Shown: in pieces, positions 16,756-25,091 of the stretch
How positions within the stretch are numbered: position 1 is the stretch's first letter
How the letters are laid out: each line of letters begins with the position of its first letter
From: Brevibacterium limosum
GTDB lineage: Bacteria; Actinomycetota; Actinomycetes; Actinomycetales; Brevibacteriaceae
NCBI RefSeq assembly: GCF_011617705.1
Contig: NZ_CP050154.1
Location: 124,001 to 188,000 of the forward strand
DNA: 64,000 bases
Reading direction: 5' to 3'
Notes under the pieces: model-generated
Databases searched by the model: none
Seen by the model: the letters and a program-made list of their open reading frames with translations, nothing else
What the model was told of the DNA's origin: nothing
Program-made: the position numbers and the translations under genes

Positions 16756-18324
16756 TCATTCGACGCGGAACTGGATGTGGTGGTGTCCGGTGGCCGAGTT
16801 CGGAATCGAATCCCGGCGTTTCCCCGTCTGCACGGTGCCGTCCCTGTCCGTGGCGCGCACGGTGAGGGTATGGGTGCCGGGCTCCACCTCGGAGAAGTCG
16901 GCACGCCATTGTCGCCAGGTGTCGATCGTGACCTCCTCGGCCAGATCCGCCTGCGTCCAGTCGCCGTCGTCGAGCTTGACCTCGACGCGGTCGATCCCCG
17001 AACGCTGCGCCCAGGCAGTGCCGCCGACCCGGACGGTCCCAGCGGAGACCTTGGCCAGCGGCTTCGGCACTTCGATTCGGGAGGCGACGAGGATGGGCGC
17101 CTTCGCGTCCCACCCGCGGTCGGTCCAATAGGCGGTCTTCTCATCGAAGCGGGTGACCTCGAGCTCGGTCACCCATTTGGTCGCGGAGACGAATCCGTAG
17201 AGTCCGGGCACGACGAGGCGGGCGGGGAAGCCGTGTATCGGGGTGAGCGGTTCGCCGTTCATCCCCACCGCCAGCAGAGCGGCACGGTCATCGGTCAGCG
17301 CTCCGAGCGGAGTCGAGGCGGTGAATCCGTCGAAGGAGTGGGAGAGGACCATGTCGGCGTCGGTGCTCGGGCGTGCTCGGGCGAGAAGCTCGCGCACGGG
17401 ATAGCCGAGCCAGGCCGCGTTGCCGACGAGCTCTCCACCGACGGGGTTGGACACGCAGGTCAGCGTGATGTGGTGCTCTTCGAGGGGCAGATCGAGGACG
17501 TCGTCCATCGTCAGGGTCACCTCCTCCTCGACCATCCCGTGGATGCGCAGGGACCACTGTTCGGGGTCGATGACCGGGGGTGAGAGCACCGTGTCGATGC
17601 GGTAGAAGTCCTTCGCTTCGGTGACGAAGGGAACCGTGCCCTCGACGTCGGTGCTCGCTGCGGCCGGGATCGCGGCCGCCTTCTTCGCGGGGGTGGGCAG
17701 AACCAGCTTGGCCACCGCGGCTCCGGCCTCCTGGGCGAGCGAGGCCACGGTCTGACCGGCGGCGATGGTGACGGCGCCGATAGTGCCGACGGCTCCGGCC
17801 AGGGTGAAGAAGCGACGCCGGCTCAGCGGATCGGACTGCTGTGGCCGGGCGGTGTGCGCGGTCGCCTCGGCGAGGGGTGCCGGTACCCCGAAGCGCAGCA
17901 GAAGTAGGAAGACCGCAACACCCGCCGCAATGCCGATCAGCGTGGGAATGACGTCGATGGCACCCGCCTCGGGGCGGATGATGATGACGATGACTGGGAC
18001 GAGCCCGGCGACGACCAGCAGCGTCGTGGCCAGACGCCGGCGGGAAACCGCCAGTGCTCCGATGAGACCGGCGAGGACGATCGCACCGAGGCCGGTGGAG
18101 AGGATGAGGACGAGTTTGTCGTTGTCGCCGAAGAGGGCGATGACGGGTTTGATTGCCGCCGGCGGAGCCAAGGGAATGATCGCCTGCCCGAGAGTGAGCA
18201 GGGGCGCGGCGCTCGGGCTGAAGGCGCGGGCAAGGACGTCGGCGAGGCCGAACATCACGACGGTGGCGACGACTCCGGCCAAGGCGCCGCGGAAACGGTG
18301 TGCAACACGGGTTTTCCGATTCAT
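16756..18324 (-). CDS. Membrane-anchored molybdopterin oxidoreductase (sulfite-oxidase fold)
   Basis: A 522-residue protein with about four N-terminal helices (to residue 150), a twin-arginine-like SRRRFFTLAG before a fifth helix, and an external sulfite-oxidase-type Moco domain. The molybdenum-ligand cysteine lies in LTCVSNPVGG near residue 290, then GFPARLVVPGLYG and TKWVTELEV, and a C-terminal Mo-co dimerisation domain ending TGHHHIQFRVE. The substrate is unknown; related YedY/MsrP enzymes reduce methionine sulfoxide in exported proteins. The ATG used lies 7 bases after the SigK-type -10 box; the ATG three codons upstream falls inside that box and is rejected. Confidence 0.88.
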   Translation of the reverse strand: MNRKTRVAHRFRGALAGVVATVVMFGLADVLARAFSPSAAPLLTLGQAIIPLAPPAAIKPVIALFGDNDKLVLILSTGLGAIVLAGLIGALAVSRRRLATTLLVVAGLVPVIVIIIRPEAGAIDVIPTLIGIAAGVAVFLLLLRFGVPAPLAEATAHTARPQQSDPLSRRRFFTLAGAVGTIGAVTIAAGQTVASLAQEAGAAVAKLVLPTPAKKAAAIPAAASTDVEGTVPFVTEAKDFYRIDTVLSPPVIDPEQWSLRIHGMVEEEVTLTMDDVLDLPLEEHHITLTCVSNPVGGELVGNAAWLGYPVRELLARARPSTDADMVLSHSFDGFTASTPLGALTDDRAALLAVGMNGEPLTPIHGFPARLVVPGLYGFVSATKWVTELEVTRFDEKTAYWTDRGWDAKAPILVASRIEVPKPLAKVSAGTVRVGGTAWAQRSGIDRVEVKLDDGDWTQADLAEEVTIDTWRQWRADFSEVEPGTHTLTVRATDRDGTVQTGKRRDSIPNSATGHHHIQFRVE

Positions 18325-18331
18325 AGTGATC

Positions 18332-18358
18332 ATTCGGAGCCATCGGGACGGCGGATGG
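18332..18358 (-). promoter_or_regulatory. Predicted SigK promoter of the molybdopterin oxidoreductase
   Basis: On the minus strand: CCATCC (18358-18353), a 15-base spacer and CCGAAT (18337-18332), then 7 bases to the ATG at 18324. This exactly matches the CCATCC/CCGAAT hexamers known for mycobacterial SigK and would produce a leaderless mRNA. Confidence 0.78.
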
Positions 18359-18397
18359 GTTCACAGCCTTCGTCACTGACCATTCACCGAAACGCCA

Positions 18398-18426
18398 GTG
18401 ACCTCGTTGCGCTCCTGTCGTAGCAT
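18398..18426 (+). promoter_or_regulatory. Promoter of the first OsmC gene (leaderless)
   Basis: GTGACC at -35, a 17-base spacer and TAGCAT at -10, ending 6 bases before the ATG at 18433. The predicted transcription start coincides with the start codon. This is the clearest housekeeping-type promoter seen here. Confidence 0.65.
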
Positions 18427-18432
18427 GGTGCA

Positions 18433-18936
18433 ATGACTGAGAAACCCGGATACGCCCAGCCGCAGGCTCCGACCGGAGATGCGGATGAGCCGAAGAGCCC
18501 GAGCGCGCCGATCTACACCGCGAAGGTCGAAAACCTCGGCGGCACCTCGGGTGAGGTGCGCGTCGAAGACGGCCAGACCCTGCCCACCGCCCCGACCTCA
18601 CGGGTCGAGGAGGGCAACAACCCGGAACAGTTCCTCGCCATGGCCTGGTCGACCTGCCTCGGTGAAACGCTCAAGGTCGTCCTCGCCGTCAATGAGATCG
18701 AAGCGCTCTCACGAGTGCGCGTCGAGGTCGAACTGCACAACGAACCCTCCGGCAACGGCTTCTACTTCGCCCCGAAGGCGTTCATCTCCATCGAAGGGGT
18801 CCCGGACACCGACGCCGAGAAGTACGCCGCCCGCGCCCACGCTCGCTGCCCGATCTCCAAACTGCTCATGGGCAAGGGCACCCCGGTCGTCGAGATCGAA
18901 CCGTACAAGAACCCGGACAACTTCCAGCTCAGCTGA
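18433..18936 (+). CDS. OsmC/Ohr-family peroxidase (first of three)
   Basis: A 167-residue OsmC-fold thiol peroxidase that would reduce organic hydroperoxides. The two catalytic cysteines are present in WSTCLGETL (peroxidatic) and HARCPISKLL (resolving), and the N-terminal strand region YTAKVENLGGTSGEVRVEDG is Ohr-like. The first 25 residues are a Pro/Asp-rich extension. It is expressed from a leaderless promoter. Its last 8 bases overlap the end of the opposing hydrolase gene. No OhrR-type MarR repressor is adjacent. Confidence 0.88.
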   Translation: MTEKPGYAQPQAPTGDADEPKSPSAPIYTAKVENLGGTSGEVRVEDGQTLPTAPTSRVEEGNNPEQFLAMAWSTCLGETLKVVLAVNEIEALSRVRVEVELHNEPSGNGFYFAPKAFISIEGVPDTDAEKYAARAHARCPISKLLMGKGTPVVEIEPYKNPDNFQLS

Positions 18937-19798
18937 GTTCACCACTCACCTCGGCGGTGATCTGCGCCAACTGCACGGCTGCCTCGGTAGGACGGATCAG
19001 CCATCCCACGTGGGACGATGCGAGCGTGCGCACTCGGTAGGGGTTGTCCGGTGTGAGGGCATCGCCCTCGCGGATGAGGCGGTCCTGCATCGTGATCGGG
19101 ATGCTCCGATCCTCGCCGAGACGGACGAACGTGCGCGCAATCGTCCCCCAGTTTTCCGCCTGCGCCCGGTGTTCGGGACCACCCGCATCGAGGTTCTCAT
19201 CCGGCTGGAGCGAGTTGAGGAAGATGCGGAACTCGTCGTCGCCGACGTCTGCACAGAAGAGATCCTTCAATCCCTCGAGGACTCCGGTGTCGGCCTGGCG
19301 GAAATTGCAGCGCAGCAGTCCCAGCTCCCCGGGATCACCGGCCAAGGCTTGTCCGAGGGCGGCATTGTCGACCTCGGCCATCTCCGGTTCTCCGTTGTAC
19401 TCGGCGGCCGGAAGCGCCACTGGTGCCCAAGCGGAGACATAGACCATATGGTCGATGAGTTCGGGGCGTGCATTGGCCAAGGCGGTCAGCGCGGCCCCGC
19501 CGCGACTGTGGGCGAGGATGATCACTGGTCCATTGTCCTTGGCGCGGGCGGCCGCCTCGGCGAGAGCCTGAACATTGTCGTCCAGGCTCACACCTCTGAT
19601 CGACCCCGGCGCCGAGATGAACTGAGCGAGATCCTGCGGCGCCTGATATCCGTGCGGAAAGGTGGCGGCGAAACCATGGCCGAGCAGGTCGACCGCTGCC
19701 GAGCGCACACCGTGGAATGCGAGTTCGGCCTGCAGCGGGGCGAAGGAGAAGGAAGTGGCGAAAGCACCGTGGACGAGGATGAGCGTCGGCTGCGTCAT
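18929..19798 (-). CDS. Alpha/beta hydrolase
   Basis: A 289-residue alpha/beta-hydrolase. It has the oxyanion loop LILVHGAFATS at the start, the nucleophile elbow VIILAHSRGGAAL, an acidic residue in the region after DENLDAGGPEH, and the catalytic histidine probably in ASSHVGWL. There is no signal peptide, so it is cytoplasmic. The fold places it with esterases such as salicylate esterase/hydroxynitrile-lyase-like enzymes; the substrate is unknown. TAGGCT ends 6 bases before the ATG. Confidence 0.85.
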   Translation of the reverse strand: MTQPTLILVHGAFATSFSFAPLQAELAFHGVRSAAVDLLGHGFAATFPHGYQAPQDLAQFISAPGSIRGVSLDDNVQALAEAAARAKDNGPVIILAHSRGGAALTALANARPELIDHMVYVSAWAPVALPAAEYNGEPEMAEVDNAALGQALAGDPGELGLLRCNFRQADTGVLEGLKDLFCADVGDDEFRIFLNSLQPDENLDAGGPEHRAQAENWGTIARTFVRLGEDRSIPITMQDRLIREGDALTPDNPYRVRTLASSHVGWLIRPTEAAVQLAQITAEVSGELS

Positions 19799-19933
19799 CT
19801 CATCAGCCTAGCGGTCGCCTCGGCGATGGGGAACGGTCCACCAGACAATGGCTCACCAGGCGCCGAAGCGGATTACAGTGGCGGGTAGGGCATTCGGCAC
19901 CGGGCCGGGCACGGGTCGTTGAGAGGAGCCGAG

Positions 19934-20626
19934 GTGGATACGGACCTGCAGGAGTTCCTGTTCCTCGCGCTCGACCTCACCGGCACCTTCGCGTTCGCCG
20001 TATCCGGAGTGCTGCTGGCCGCGCGCCGGAATTTCGACATCACGGGCGGGCTCGTGCTCGGCACGCTCACCGGCATCGGCGGCGGCATGATCCGCGACGT
20101 GCTCCTCGACCGGGTGCCCAACGCCATCGGCCAACCGATCTACCTCGCTCCGCCGGTGATCGCGACCCTGCTCATCTACATCATCGGTTCGCACATCTCC
20201 AGGGCCCGGATCTGGATCGTCGCGTTCGACGCGATGGGCATCGGGCTCTTCAGCGTCACCGGGACGACGATCGCGCTGTCGGCGGGGACGAACTATCCGG
20301 CGGCTCTCCTCATGGGGGCGCTGACCGCGTGCGGCGGCGGGCTGATGCGCGATGCCGTGGCCAGTGAGGATCCGGCGATCTTCCGCGGCACCGACCTCTA
20401 CCTCATCCCCGCGCTGTTCGGGTCGGGGCTGACGATCATCGCCGAGGTGACCGGGCTGTTGGGTGCCATCGTCTCCCTGGTCATCGCGGCCGCCGCCTTC
20501 GGCTTCCGCATGCTCGCATGGAAGCTGCAATGGCGGGTGCCGCAGCCGATGCGGCAGTGGTCGTACAAGGACACCGGCCGTCGAGTGAAGAAGAAGCTGC
20601 CGTCGGTGTTCCGGAAACCGGACTGA
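19934..20626 (+). CDS. TRIC-type cation channel family protein (UPF0126)
   Basis: A 230-residue membrane protein with seven predicted helices made of two tandem UPF0126 halves. Each half begins with a D-TGTFAFAVSGVLLAAR or DAMGIGLFSVTGTTIAL segment and carries a Gly-rich GGGMIRDVLL or GGGLMRDAVA motif. Bacterial TRIC homologues are trimeric K+/Na+ channels. The GTG start is chosen because GAGAGGAG lies 4-13 bases upstream; a TTG five codons earlier would place that site inside the gene. Confidence 0.88.
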   Translation: MDTDLQEFLFLALDLTGTFAFAVSGVLLAARRNFDITGGLVLGTLTGIGGGMIRDVLLDRVPNAIGQPIYLAPPVIATLLIYIIGSHISRARIWIVAFDAMGIGLFSVTGTTIALSAGTNYPAALLMGALTACGGGLMRDAVASEDPAIFRGTDLYLIPALFGSGLTIIAEVTGLLGAIVSLVIAAAAFGFRMLAWKLQWRVPQPMRQWSYKDTGRRVKKKLPSVFRKPD

Positions 20627-20719
20627 GCGGTTGATGATATCAGAGCGTCGTCACAGGGGCGACAGATCTGCCGCATCGGCATCGGCTTCGCCGACCGGGA
20701 CGAGTGCGACGATGAAATC

Positions 20720-21613
20720 ATGAGTCAGACACCTGCTGGACCGCCCCCGCCCGGATCGTCCAGGGTCGACGAGGTCGAGCCGGTCCCGACGTGGACGCGT
20801 GACTTCCTGCGGGTCCTCGGCATCGCACTCTTCGGCGCGCTCTTCTTCACATTTCTGATCTGGTTCGCCTCGACCGGGCTGCTGCTGCAGCAGAACCTGG
20901 AAGCGATCGAAGCGAACGCAGGCTGGGCGGGGATCTGTGCCGGATTGATCGCTTTTCTCTTTCCTTTCCTGTTCATGGAACACAAGCGCCGGGACAACGG
21001 GTTCAGGCGTGATGGTCTCATTCCGCTGGTCACCTTCAGCGTGGTCTGCAGCGGAGTGATCGTGACCCTGGTGGCGCTGATATGGCCCGTCATCCTCGGT
21101 GATCGGGCGGTGCCCGGAACGGTCGCGGCGGGACTCAGCAGCGATCCGGCGAGCTTCTTCCTCGTCCTGCTCTTCTTCATCGGCGGCATGGCGTGGGCGA
21201 TGACCCTGATGCTGCCCATGAAGGTCGGCGGCTATAAGATCGCTCTCTGGCTGCTGCTGCCCTATCTCGGTTTCGTCTTCCTCATCCTCTTCGCCGGTCT
21301 GAGGGTCTTCGAGAATCCGCCGAGTCTGCTCTTTACGATGATCTGGCTGGCTGTGGCGCTGTCGGGCCTGGCCGCGCTGACGGGCATCGCCGCTCTGCGC
21401 AATGTCATCGACAGACCGAGTCGGCAGATGACCGGTGCCGAACGCGACGCCTCCTACCAGCAGTTCCTGGACGACCGGCGCCGTCGCGGGCTGGGGAACG
21501 AGAGCCCGCTGCCGGGGATCGACACACCTCAGACGAGTCCGTCTCCGAACTCTCCACCCGGCCCGAGGGCGAACGGTCCATATAGACGCGGACCCTCTCA
21601 CCTGGAAAGATGA
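20720..21613 (+). CDS. Membrane protein of unknown function
   Basis: A 297-residue protein not recognised as a known family. It has about six hydrophobic helices, beginning near FLRVLGIALFGALFFTFLIWFAS and including FFLVLLFFIGGMAWAMTLMLPM and IALWLLLPYLGFVFLILFAGL. A cytoplasmic tail of about 75 residues rich in Arg, Pro and Ser follows. GACGAT ends 6 bases before the ATG. It is followed 4 bases later by the PPK2 gene and may be cotranscribed with it, but nothing links the functions. Confidence 0.75.
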   Translation: MSQTPAGPPPPGSSRVDEVEPVPTWTRDFLRVLGIALFGALFFTFLIWFASTGLLLQQNLEAIEANAGWAGICAGLIAFLFPFLFMEHKRRDNGFRRDGLIPLVTFSVVCSGVIVTLVALIWPVILGDRAVPGTVAAGLSSDPASFFLVLLFFIGGMAWAMTLMLPMKVGGYKIALWLLLPYLGFVFLILFAGLRVFENPPSLLFTMIWLAVALSGLAALTGIAALRNVIDRPSRQMTGAERDASYQQFLDDRRRRGLGNESPLPGIDTPQTSPSPNSPPGPRANGPYRRGPSHLER

Positions 21614-21617
21614 ACGC

Positions 21618-22478
21618 ATGAGTGAGCCGACGAGCAACTGGGCGAGCGACCCCGCCCCACTTCTGCGCGTGGGGGAGGGGTTCCGCCTCGGCGAGGTCGG
21701 CCCCGATTCCACCCCCGGCTACGAGGGGGATAAGAAGAGCGGGAGGAGCGACTTGGCGGCGCTGTCGACCGAGCTGAGCGACCTGCAGGAGAGGCTCTTC
21801 GCCGCCCACCACGACGAAGATTCCGGACCCGCCGTTCTCCTCGTCCTCCAAGCCATGGACACCGCGGGCAAGGGCGGCATCGTCCGCCACGTCGTCGGTG
21901 CCGTCGATCCGCAGGGCGTCGAACTCGCGACATTCAAGAGACCCACCGAGGAAGAGCTCGCCCATGACTTCCTCTGGCGCATCCGCCCTCGCGTGCCCGG
22001 ACCGGGAATGATCGGTGTCTTCGACCGCTCCCACTACGAAGATGTGCTCATCGGTCGGGTCCGCGAACTCGCCGATGAGGCCGAGATCGACCGCCGCTAC
22101 TCGGCCATCAACGACTTCGAAGCCGAACTCACCGAGGCGGGGGTGCGGATCATCAAGGTCATGCTCCACATCTGCCCGGACGAGCAGAGAGAACGCCTGG
22201 CCGAACGCCTCGACCGACCCGACAAGCACTGGAAGTACAACCCCGGCGACGTCGACGAACGTCTCCTGTGGCCGGACTACATGGACGCCTACCAGGCCGT
22301 CTTCGACCGCACCTCCACCGAGGCGGCACCCTGGTTCGTCGTGCCCGCGAACCGGAAATGGTACGCCCGCTTGGCCGTGCAGCGGCTGCTGACCGACGCC
22401 CTGAACGCGATCGATCCGCAGTGGCCGGCGGCCGACTTCGACGTCGAAGACGAGAAGAAGCGCCTGGCCGAGAGCTGA
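21618..22478 (+). CDS. ppk2: Polyphosphate kinase 2 family protein
   Basis: A 286-residue PPK2-family phosphotransferase that uses inorganic polyphosphate to phosphorylate a nucleotide. The P-loop is LVLQAMDTAGKGG, Walker B is GVFDRSHYEDVLIGRV, and the lid motif is RPDKHWKYNPGDVDER. It is a single-domain enzyme of about the length of class I/III PPK2 proteins. Whether it acts on AMP, ADP or GDP cannot be decided here. The chosen ATG follows GGAAAGATG and lies 4 bases after the preceding gene. Confidence 0.92.
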   Translation: MSEPTSNWASDPAPLLRVGEGFRLGEVGPDSTPGYEGDKKSGRSDLAALSTELSDLQERLFAAHHDEDSGPAVLLVLQAMDTAGKGGIVRHVVGAVDPQGVELATFKRPTEEELAHDFLWRIRPRVPGPGMIGVFDRSHYEDVLIGRVRELADEAEIDRRYSAINDFEAELTEAGVRIIKVMLHICPDEQRERLAERLDRPDKHWKYNPGDVDERLLWPDYMDAYQAVFDRTSTEAAPWFVVPANRKWYARLAVQRLLTDALNAIDPQWPAADFDVEDEKKRLAES

Positions 22479-22589
22479 GGTTATGTTCGGCACGGGCCTG
22501 CGGCACAACGTCGATCAGGCTCGCACGGTCACGGCCGTACGGGAGGTGGAGCCGCCTCGGCGAGGGTACGCCGTCACCGGTTCGCGAAC

Positions 22590-23012
22590 TCAGTCGCGAC
22601 GGATGCTGAAGTCGACCTTCGTGGGATGTTCGACGGTGCGCGAGACCGTGCAGTACTTGTCGTGGGAGAGCCCGACGAGGCGTTCGATGCGGGCATCGGC
22701 CTTCCGGCCCTCCTCGTCGTCGGGGAAGGCGAGGTCGAAGTCGAGGTGGACGTTGTCCACGCGGGAGACTCCGTCCTCGTCGATCTTGTCGGCGGTCGCG
22801 GAGACGTCGAACTTCGTCGGTTCGGTGTGACGGCTGGTCACGGTGTCGACGTCGATCGACGAGCAGCCGGCGACGGCGGCCAGGAGCAGTTCGACGGGGG
22901 TCATGAGGCCCTCGCCGCGGCCGAATTCGATGCTCGCTCCGCTCGGTGCGGTGGCGCGGTAGTGGTTTTCGGCGATGCGGGTCAGTTCGATGCTGCGGAT
23001 GTCTTCACTCAT
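22590..23012 (-). CDS. OsmC-family protein (second of three)
   Basis: A 140-residue OsmC-fold protein with cysteines in AAVAGCSSIDV and HDKYCTVSRTVEHP, the peroxidatic and resolving positions. It is closer to the YhfA/OsmC branch than to Ohr (start IELTRIAENHYRATAPSGASIEFG). CATCAT ends 6 bases before the ATG. In the 111-base gap to ppk2 lies an intergenic copy of the GCCGCCTCGGCG word (22551-22562) but no clear terminator. Confidence 0.87.
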   Translation of the reverse strand: MSEDIRSIELTRIAENHYRATAPSGASIEFGRGEGLMTPVELLLAAVAGCSSIDVDTVTSRHTEPTKFDVSATADKIDEDGVSRVDNVHLDFDLAFPDDEEGRKADARIERLVGLSHDKYCTVSRTVEHPTKVDFSIRRD

Positions 23013-23091
23013 GAGCCCATGATGTCAGATCCCGGGCGGGACGGCGTCTGGGGCTGGGCTTCGACGATCCGGTCCGGTGGTGGTCAGGGTC

Positions 23092-23136
23092 TGAGGTTCG
23101 GGGTCCGGGGTTCAGGGTTCGGGGTTCAGGGTTCGG
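23092..23136 (+). repeat. G-rich tandem repeat at the end of the cysteine hydrolase gene
   Basis: Two perfect copies of GGGGTTCAGGGTTC (23107-23120 and 23121-23134), preceded by degenerate half copies. The array includes the stop codon and last two codons of the opposing gene. The plus strand has five runs of three or four G and could form a quadruplex. Confidence 0.75.
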
Positions 23137-23695
23137 CGAAGTCGACCTCGCTCGATTCCTGCACCCGCGCCTGCCGACCGGGACCGGATTCGAACTGCCA
23201 GTACAGGTTCGTGTGGGAGACGACCTGTTCCGGTGGGGGAGCGCCCCATTCGGTGAGGTCCTCCGTGGTGTGGGCGTCGGCGACGAGGGTGACGTCGTAG
23301 CCGCGGGCGAAGCCGCCGTGGATGGTCGAACGCACGCAGGCATCCGATTGGGCGCCGGCGACGACGAGGTGGCCGACGTCCTTTCTGGCGAGCACCTCCT
23401 CGAAATCCGTGTCCTCGAAGGTGTTGCCATGGGTCTTCTCGACGATCGCTTCGCCGTCGGCGGGGGAGAGGGCGTCGACGATCTGCCATTGCGGGGAATC
23501 GATCGGCAGCTCACCGGAGCTGTGCCGGACCCAGACCACCTCGGTGCCGGTGTTCCGGGCGCGGTCGACGAGATCCGAGATCGTGGAGATGACGCCCTCG
23601 GAGTTCCACGCGGCCTGCATCACCCCGTTCTGGACGTCGATGACGATGAGGGCGGTGTTCGGGCGAGTGGACGTCGGCGGCTGTGCTGTGGACAT
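23126..23695 (-). CDS. Cysteine hydrolase (isochorismatase family)
   Basis: A 189-residue isochorismatase-fold amidohydrolase. The catalytic triad is visible: Asp in LIVIDVQNG, Lys in VGHLVVAG context (ARKDVGH), and Cys in AGAQSDACVRSTIHGGFARG. Relatives hydrolyse nicotinamide, pyrazinamide or other amides, and the substrate is undetermined. The start is fixed by AAGGAGG 6 bases upstream. That ribosome-binding site lies inside the palindrome CCTTGATCAAGG. The gene is divergent from the MFS gene. Confidence 0.87.
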   Translation of the reverse strand: MSTAQPPTSTRPNTALIVIDVQNGVMQAAWNSEGVISTISDLVDRARNTGTEVVWVRHSSGELPIDSPQWQIVDALSPADGEAIVEKTHGNTFEDTDFEEVLARKDVGHLVVAGAQSDACVRSTIHGGFARGYDVTLVADAHTTEDLTEWGAPPPEQVVSHTNLYWQFESGPGRQARVQESSEVDFAEP

Positions 23696-23703
23696 GTGAT
23701 CCT

Positions 23704-23715
23704 CCTTGATCAAGG
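23704..23715. promoter_or_regulatory. Palindrome CCTTGATCAAGG over the ribosome-binding site
   Basis: A perfect 12-bp palindrome in the divergent gap between the cysteine hydrolase and the MFS gene. It overlaps the hydrolase Shine-Dalgarno, so it could be an operator or, as RNA, pair with itself and hide the site. Confidence 0.45.
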
Positions 23716-23789
23716 ATCATTGTCCTCGCCTCGATCCCAGCAGACAAGAGGCAGAGGCCGGTTCGCTGTGAGGGTGTGAGAATGGGGGA

Positions 23790-25091
23790 GTGAGCGATAC
23801 CTCCCAGAACTCCGGCGACGAGGCGGGCGTCGGCAAAGCGGCTGTCCCGCGCCGTTTCAGCGTGCTCCGGAGCTGGAAGACTGCCCCTTACCTGGTCGGA
23901 TCGGGCACGGCGATGATGGGCGACAACATCGAACACGTCATCACCTATTGGGTGCTGTGGCAGAAGTTCGAATCCCCGGCGCTGGTCGGGTTCCAGCTCA
24001 TCAGCCACTGGCTGCCGTTCCTGCTGCTCTCCGTCTATGCGGGGTCCCTGGCCGAACGCTTCGACTGCCGCCGTCTCATCCAGATCGGGCAGATCATGTT
24101 CATGGTCGTGTCCCTGTGCTGGGGGATCCTCTTCCTCACGGACTCGCTGCAGCTGTGGCAGGCATGCGTGCTGCTCGTCATCCATGGGCTGGCCGGATGT
24201 CTGTGGGGTCCGGCAGAGCAGATGATGCTCCATGATTTCGTCGATCGGAAGGAGCTGCCGAGCGCGGTCCGCCTCAATGCGACGTTCCGCAGCCTCGGCA
24301 TCCTCTTCGGTCCGGTCGTCGGTTCCGCTCTGCTGCTCGGGGTCGGCGCCACCTGGGGCATCTTCATCAACATCCTCTTCTACCTGCCGCTGACGATCTT
24401 CCTCATCCGCACCCCGTTCACCGGACATCTGCGCAGCGGAGGAGTGCGCACTGCGCGGACGACCCTCATCCAGTCGCTGCGGGTGCTCATCGATGTCCGC
24501 CGCAATCGGGCGATCGTCGGCATGCTGCTGCTGGCCGCGCTCGCCTCGACGACGATCGGGGCGGTGCTGCAGACGGCGATGCCGGTGTTCGGCGACATAC
24601 TCAACCCGGTCGGCGGGGACAGCGACTTCACGTATGGTGTGCTGCTCTTCGCCATGGGCGCAGGCGGGGTGCTCGGCGGCTTCGGGCTCGAGGCGACCGG
24701 GTGGATCAAGGCAGTCCCGGCCGCGGCCGCGCTGGCCGCCGCGGCCATGGGGGTCAGCGCCTTGCTCTTCGCCCTGACCTCGCACCTGTGGGTGGCGGTC
24801 GTCATGCTCGTCATCGCCGGAGTCTCGAAGATCACCGCCGAATCGACGGAGATGGCGATCATCCAACTCGAAGCACCCGCGGAGATCCGCGGCCGCGTCA
24901 TCGGCTCCTATGCGACGTTCGGTCCCGGCATGCAGACCTTCTCCGGTGTCACCGTCGGAGTGCTCGGCACAATCGCCACGATTCCCGGAGCCGTCATCAT
25001 CGGCGGCACGGTCCTGGCCATCGGAGCTGTGGCCATCGGCACCTACGCCGTCACAGGAAGACGCAACCCCCATGCCCCAATTACTACCTGA
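23790..25091 (+). CDS. MFS exporter (MFS_3, EntS-like)
   Basis: A 433-residue twelve-helix major facilitator of the EntS/MFS_3 type, many of which export siderophores or drugs. Family marks are APYLVGSGTAMMGDNIEHVITYWVLW at the start and SLAERFDCRRLIQIGQ in the helix 2-3 loop. GPAEQMMLHDFVDRKELPSAVRLNATFRS precedes helix 5, and EIRGRVIGSY lies in the second half. The GTG start is 6 bases after GAGAAT. The stop TGA is part of a palindromic repeat (25078-25136). No siderophore genes are nearby. Confidence 0.85.
   Translation: MSDTSQNSGDEAGVGKAAVPRRFSVLRSWKTAPYLVGSGTAMMGDNIEHVITYWVLWQKFESPALVGFQLISHWLPFLLLSVYAGSLAERFDCRRLIQIGQIMFMVVSLCWGILFLTDSLQLWQACVLLVIHGLAGCLWGPAEQMMLHDFVDRKELPSAVRLNATFRSLGILFGPVVGSALLLGVGATWGIFINILFYLPLTIFLIRTPFTGHLRSGGVRTARTTLIQSLRVLIDVRRNRAIVGMLLLAALASTTIGAVLQTAMPVFGDILNPVGGDSDFTYGVLLFAMGAGGVLGGFGLEATGWIKAVPAAAALAAAAMGVSALLFALTSHLWVAVVMLVIAGVSKITAESTEMAIIQLEAPAEIRGRVIGSYATFGPGMQTFSGVTVGVLGTIATIPGAVIIGGTVLAIGAVAIGTYAVTGRRNPHAPITT

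Noticed and set aside
18479..19888. Long plus-strand frame over the OsmC and hydrolase genes
   Set aside because: It is a shifted reading of two well-supported genes on either strand; the product has no family features.
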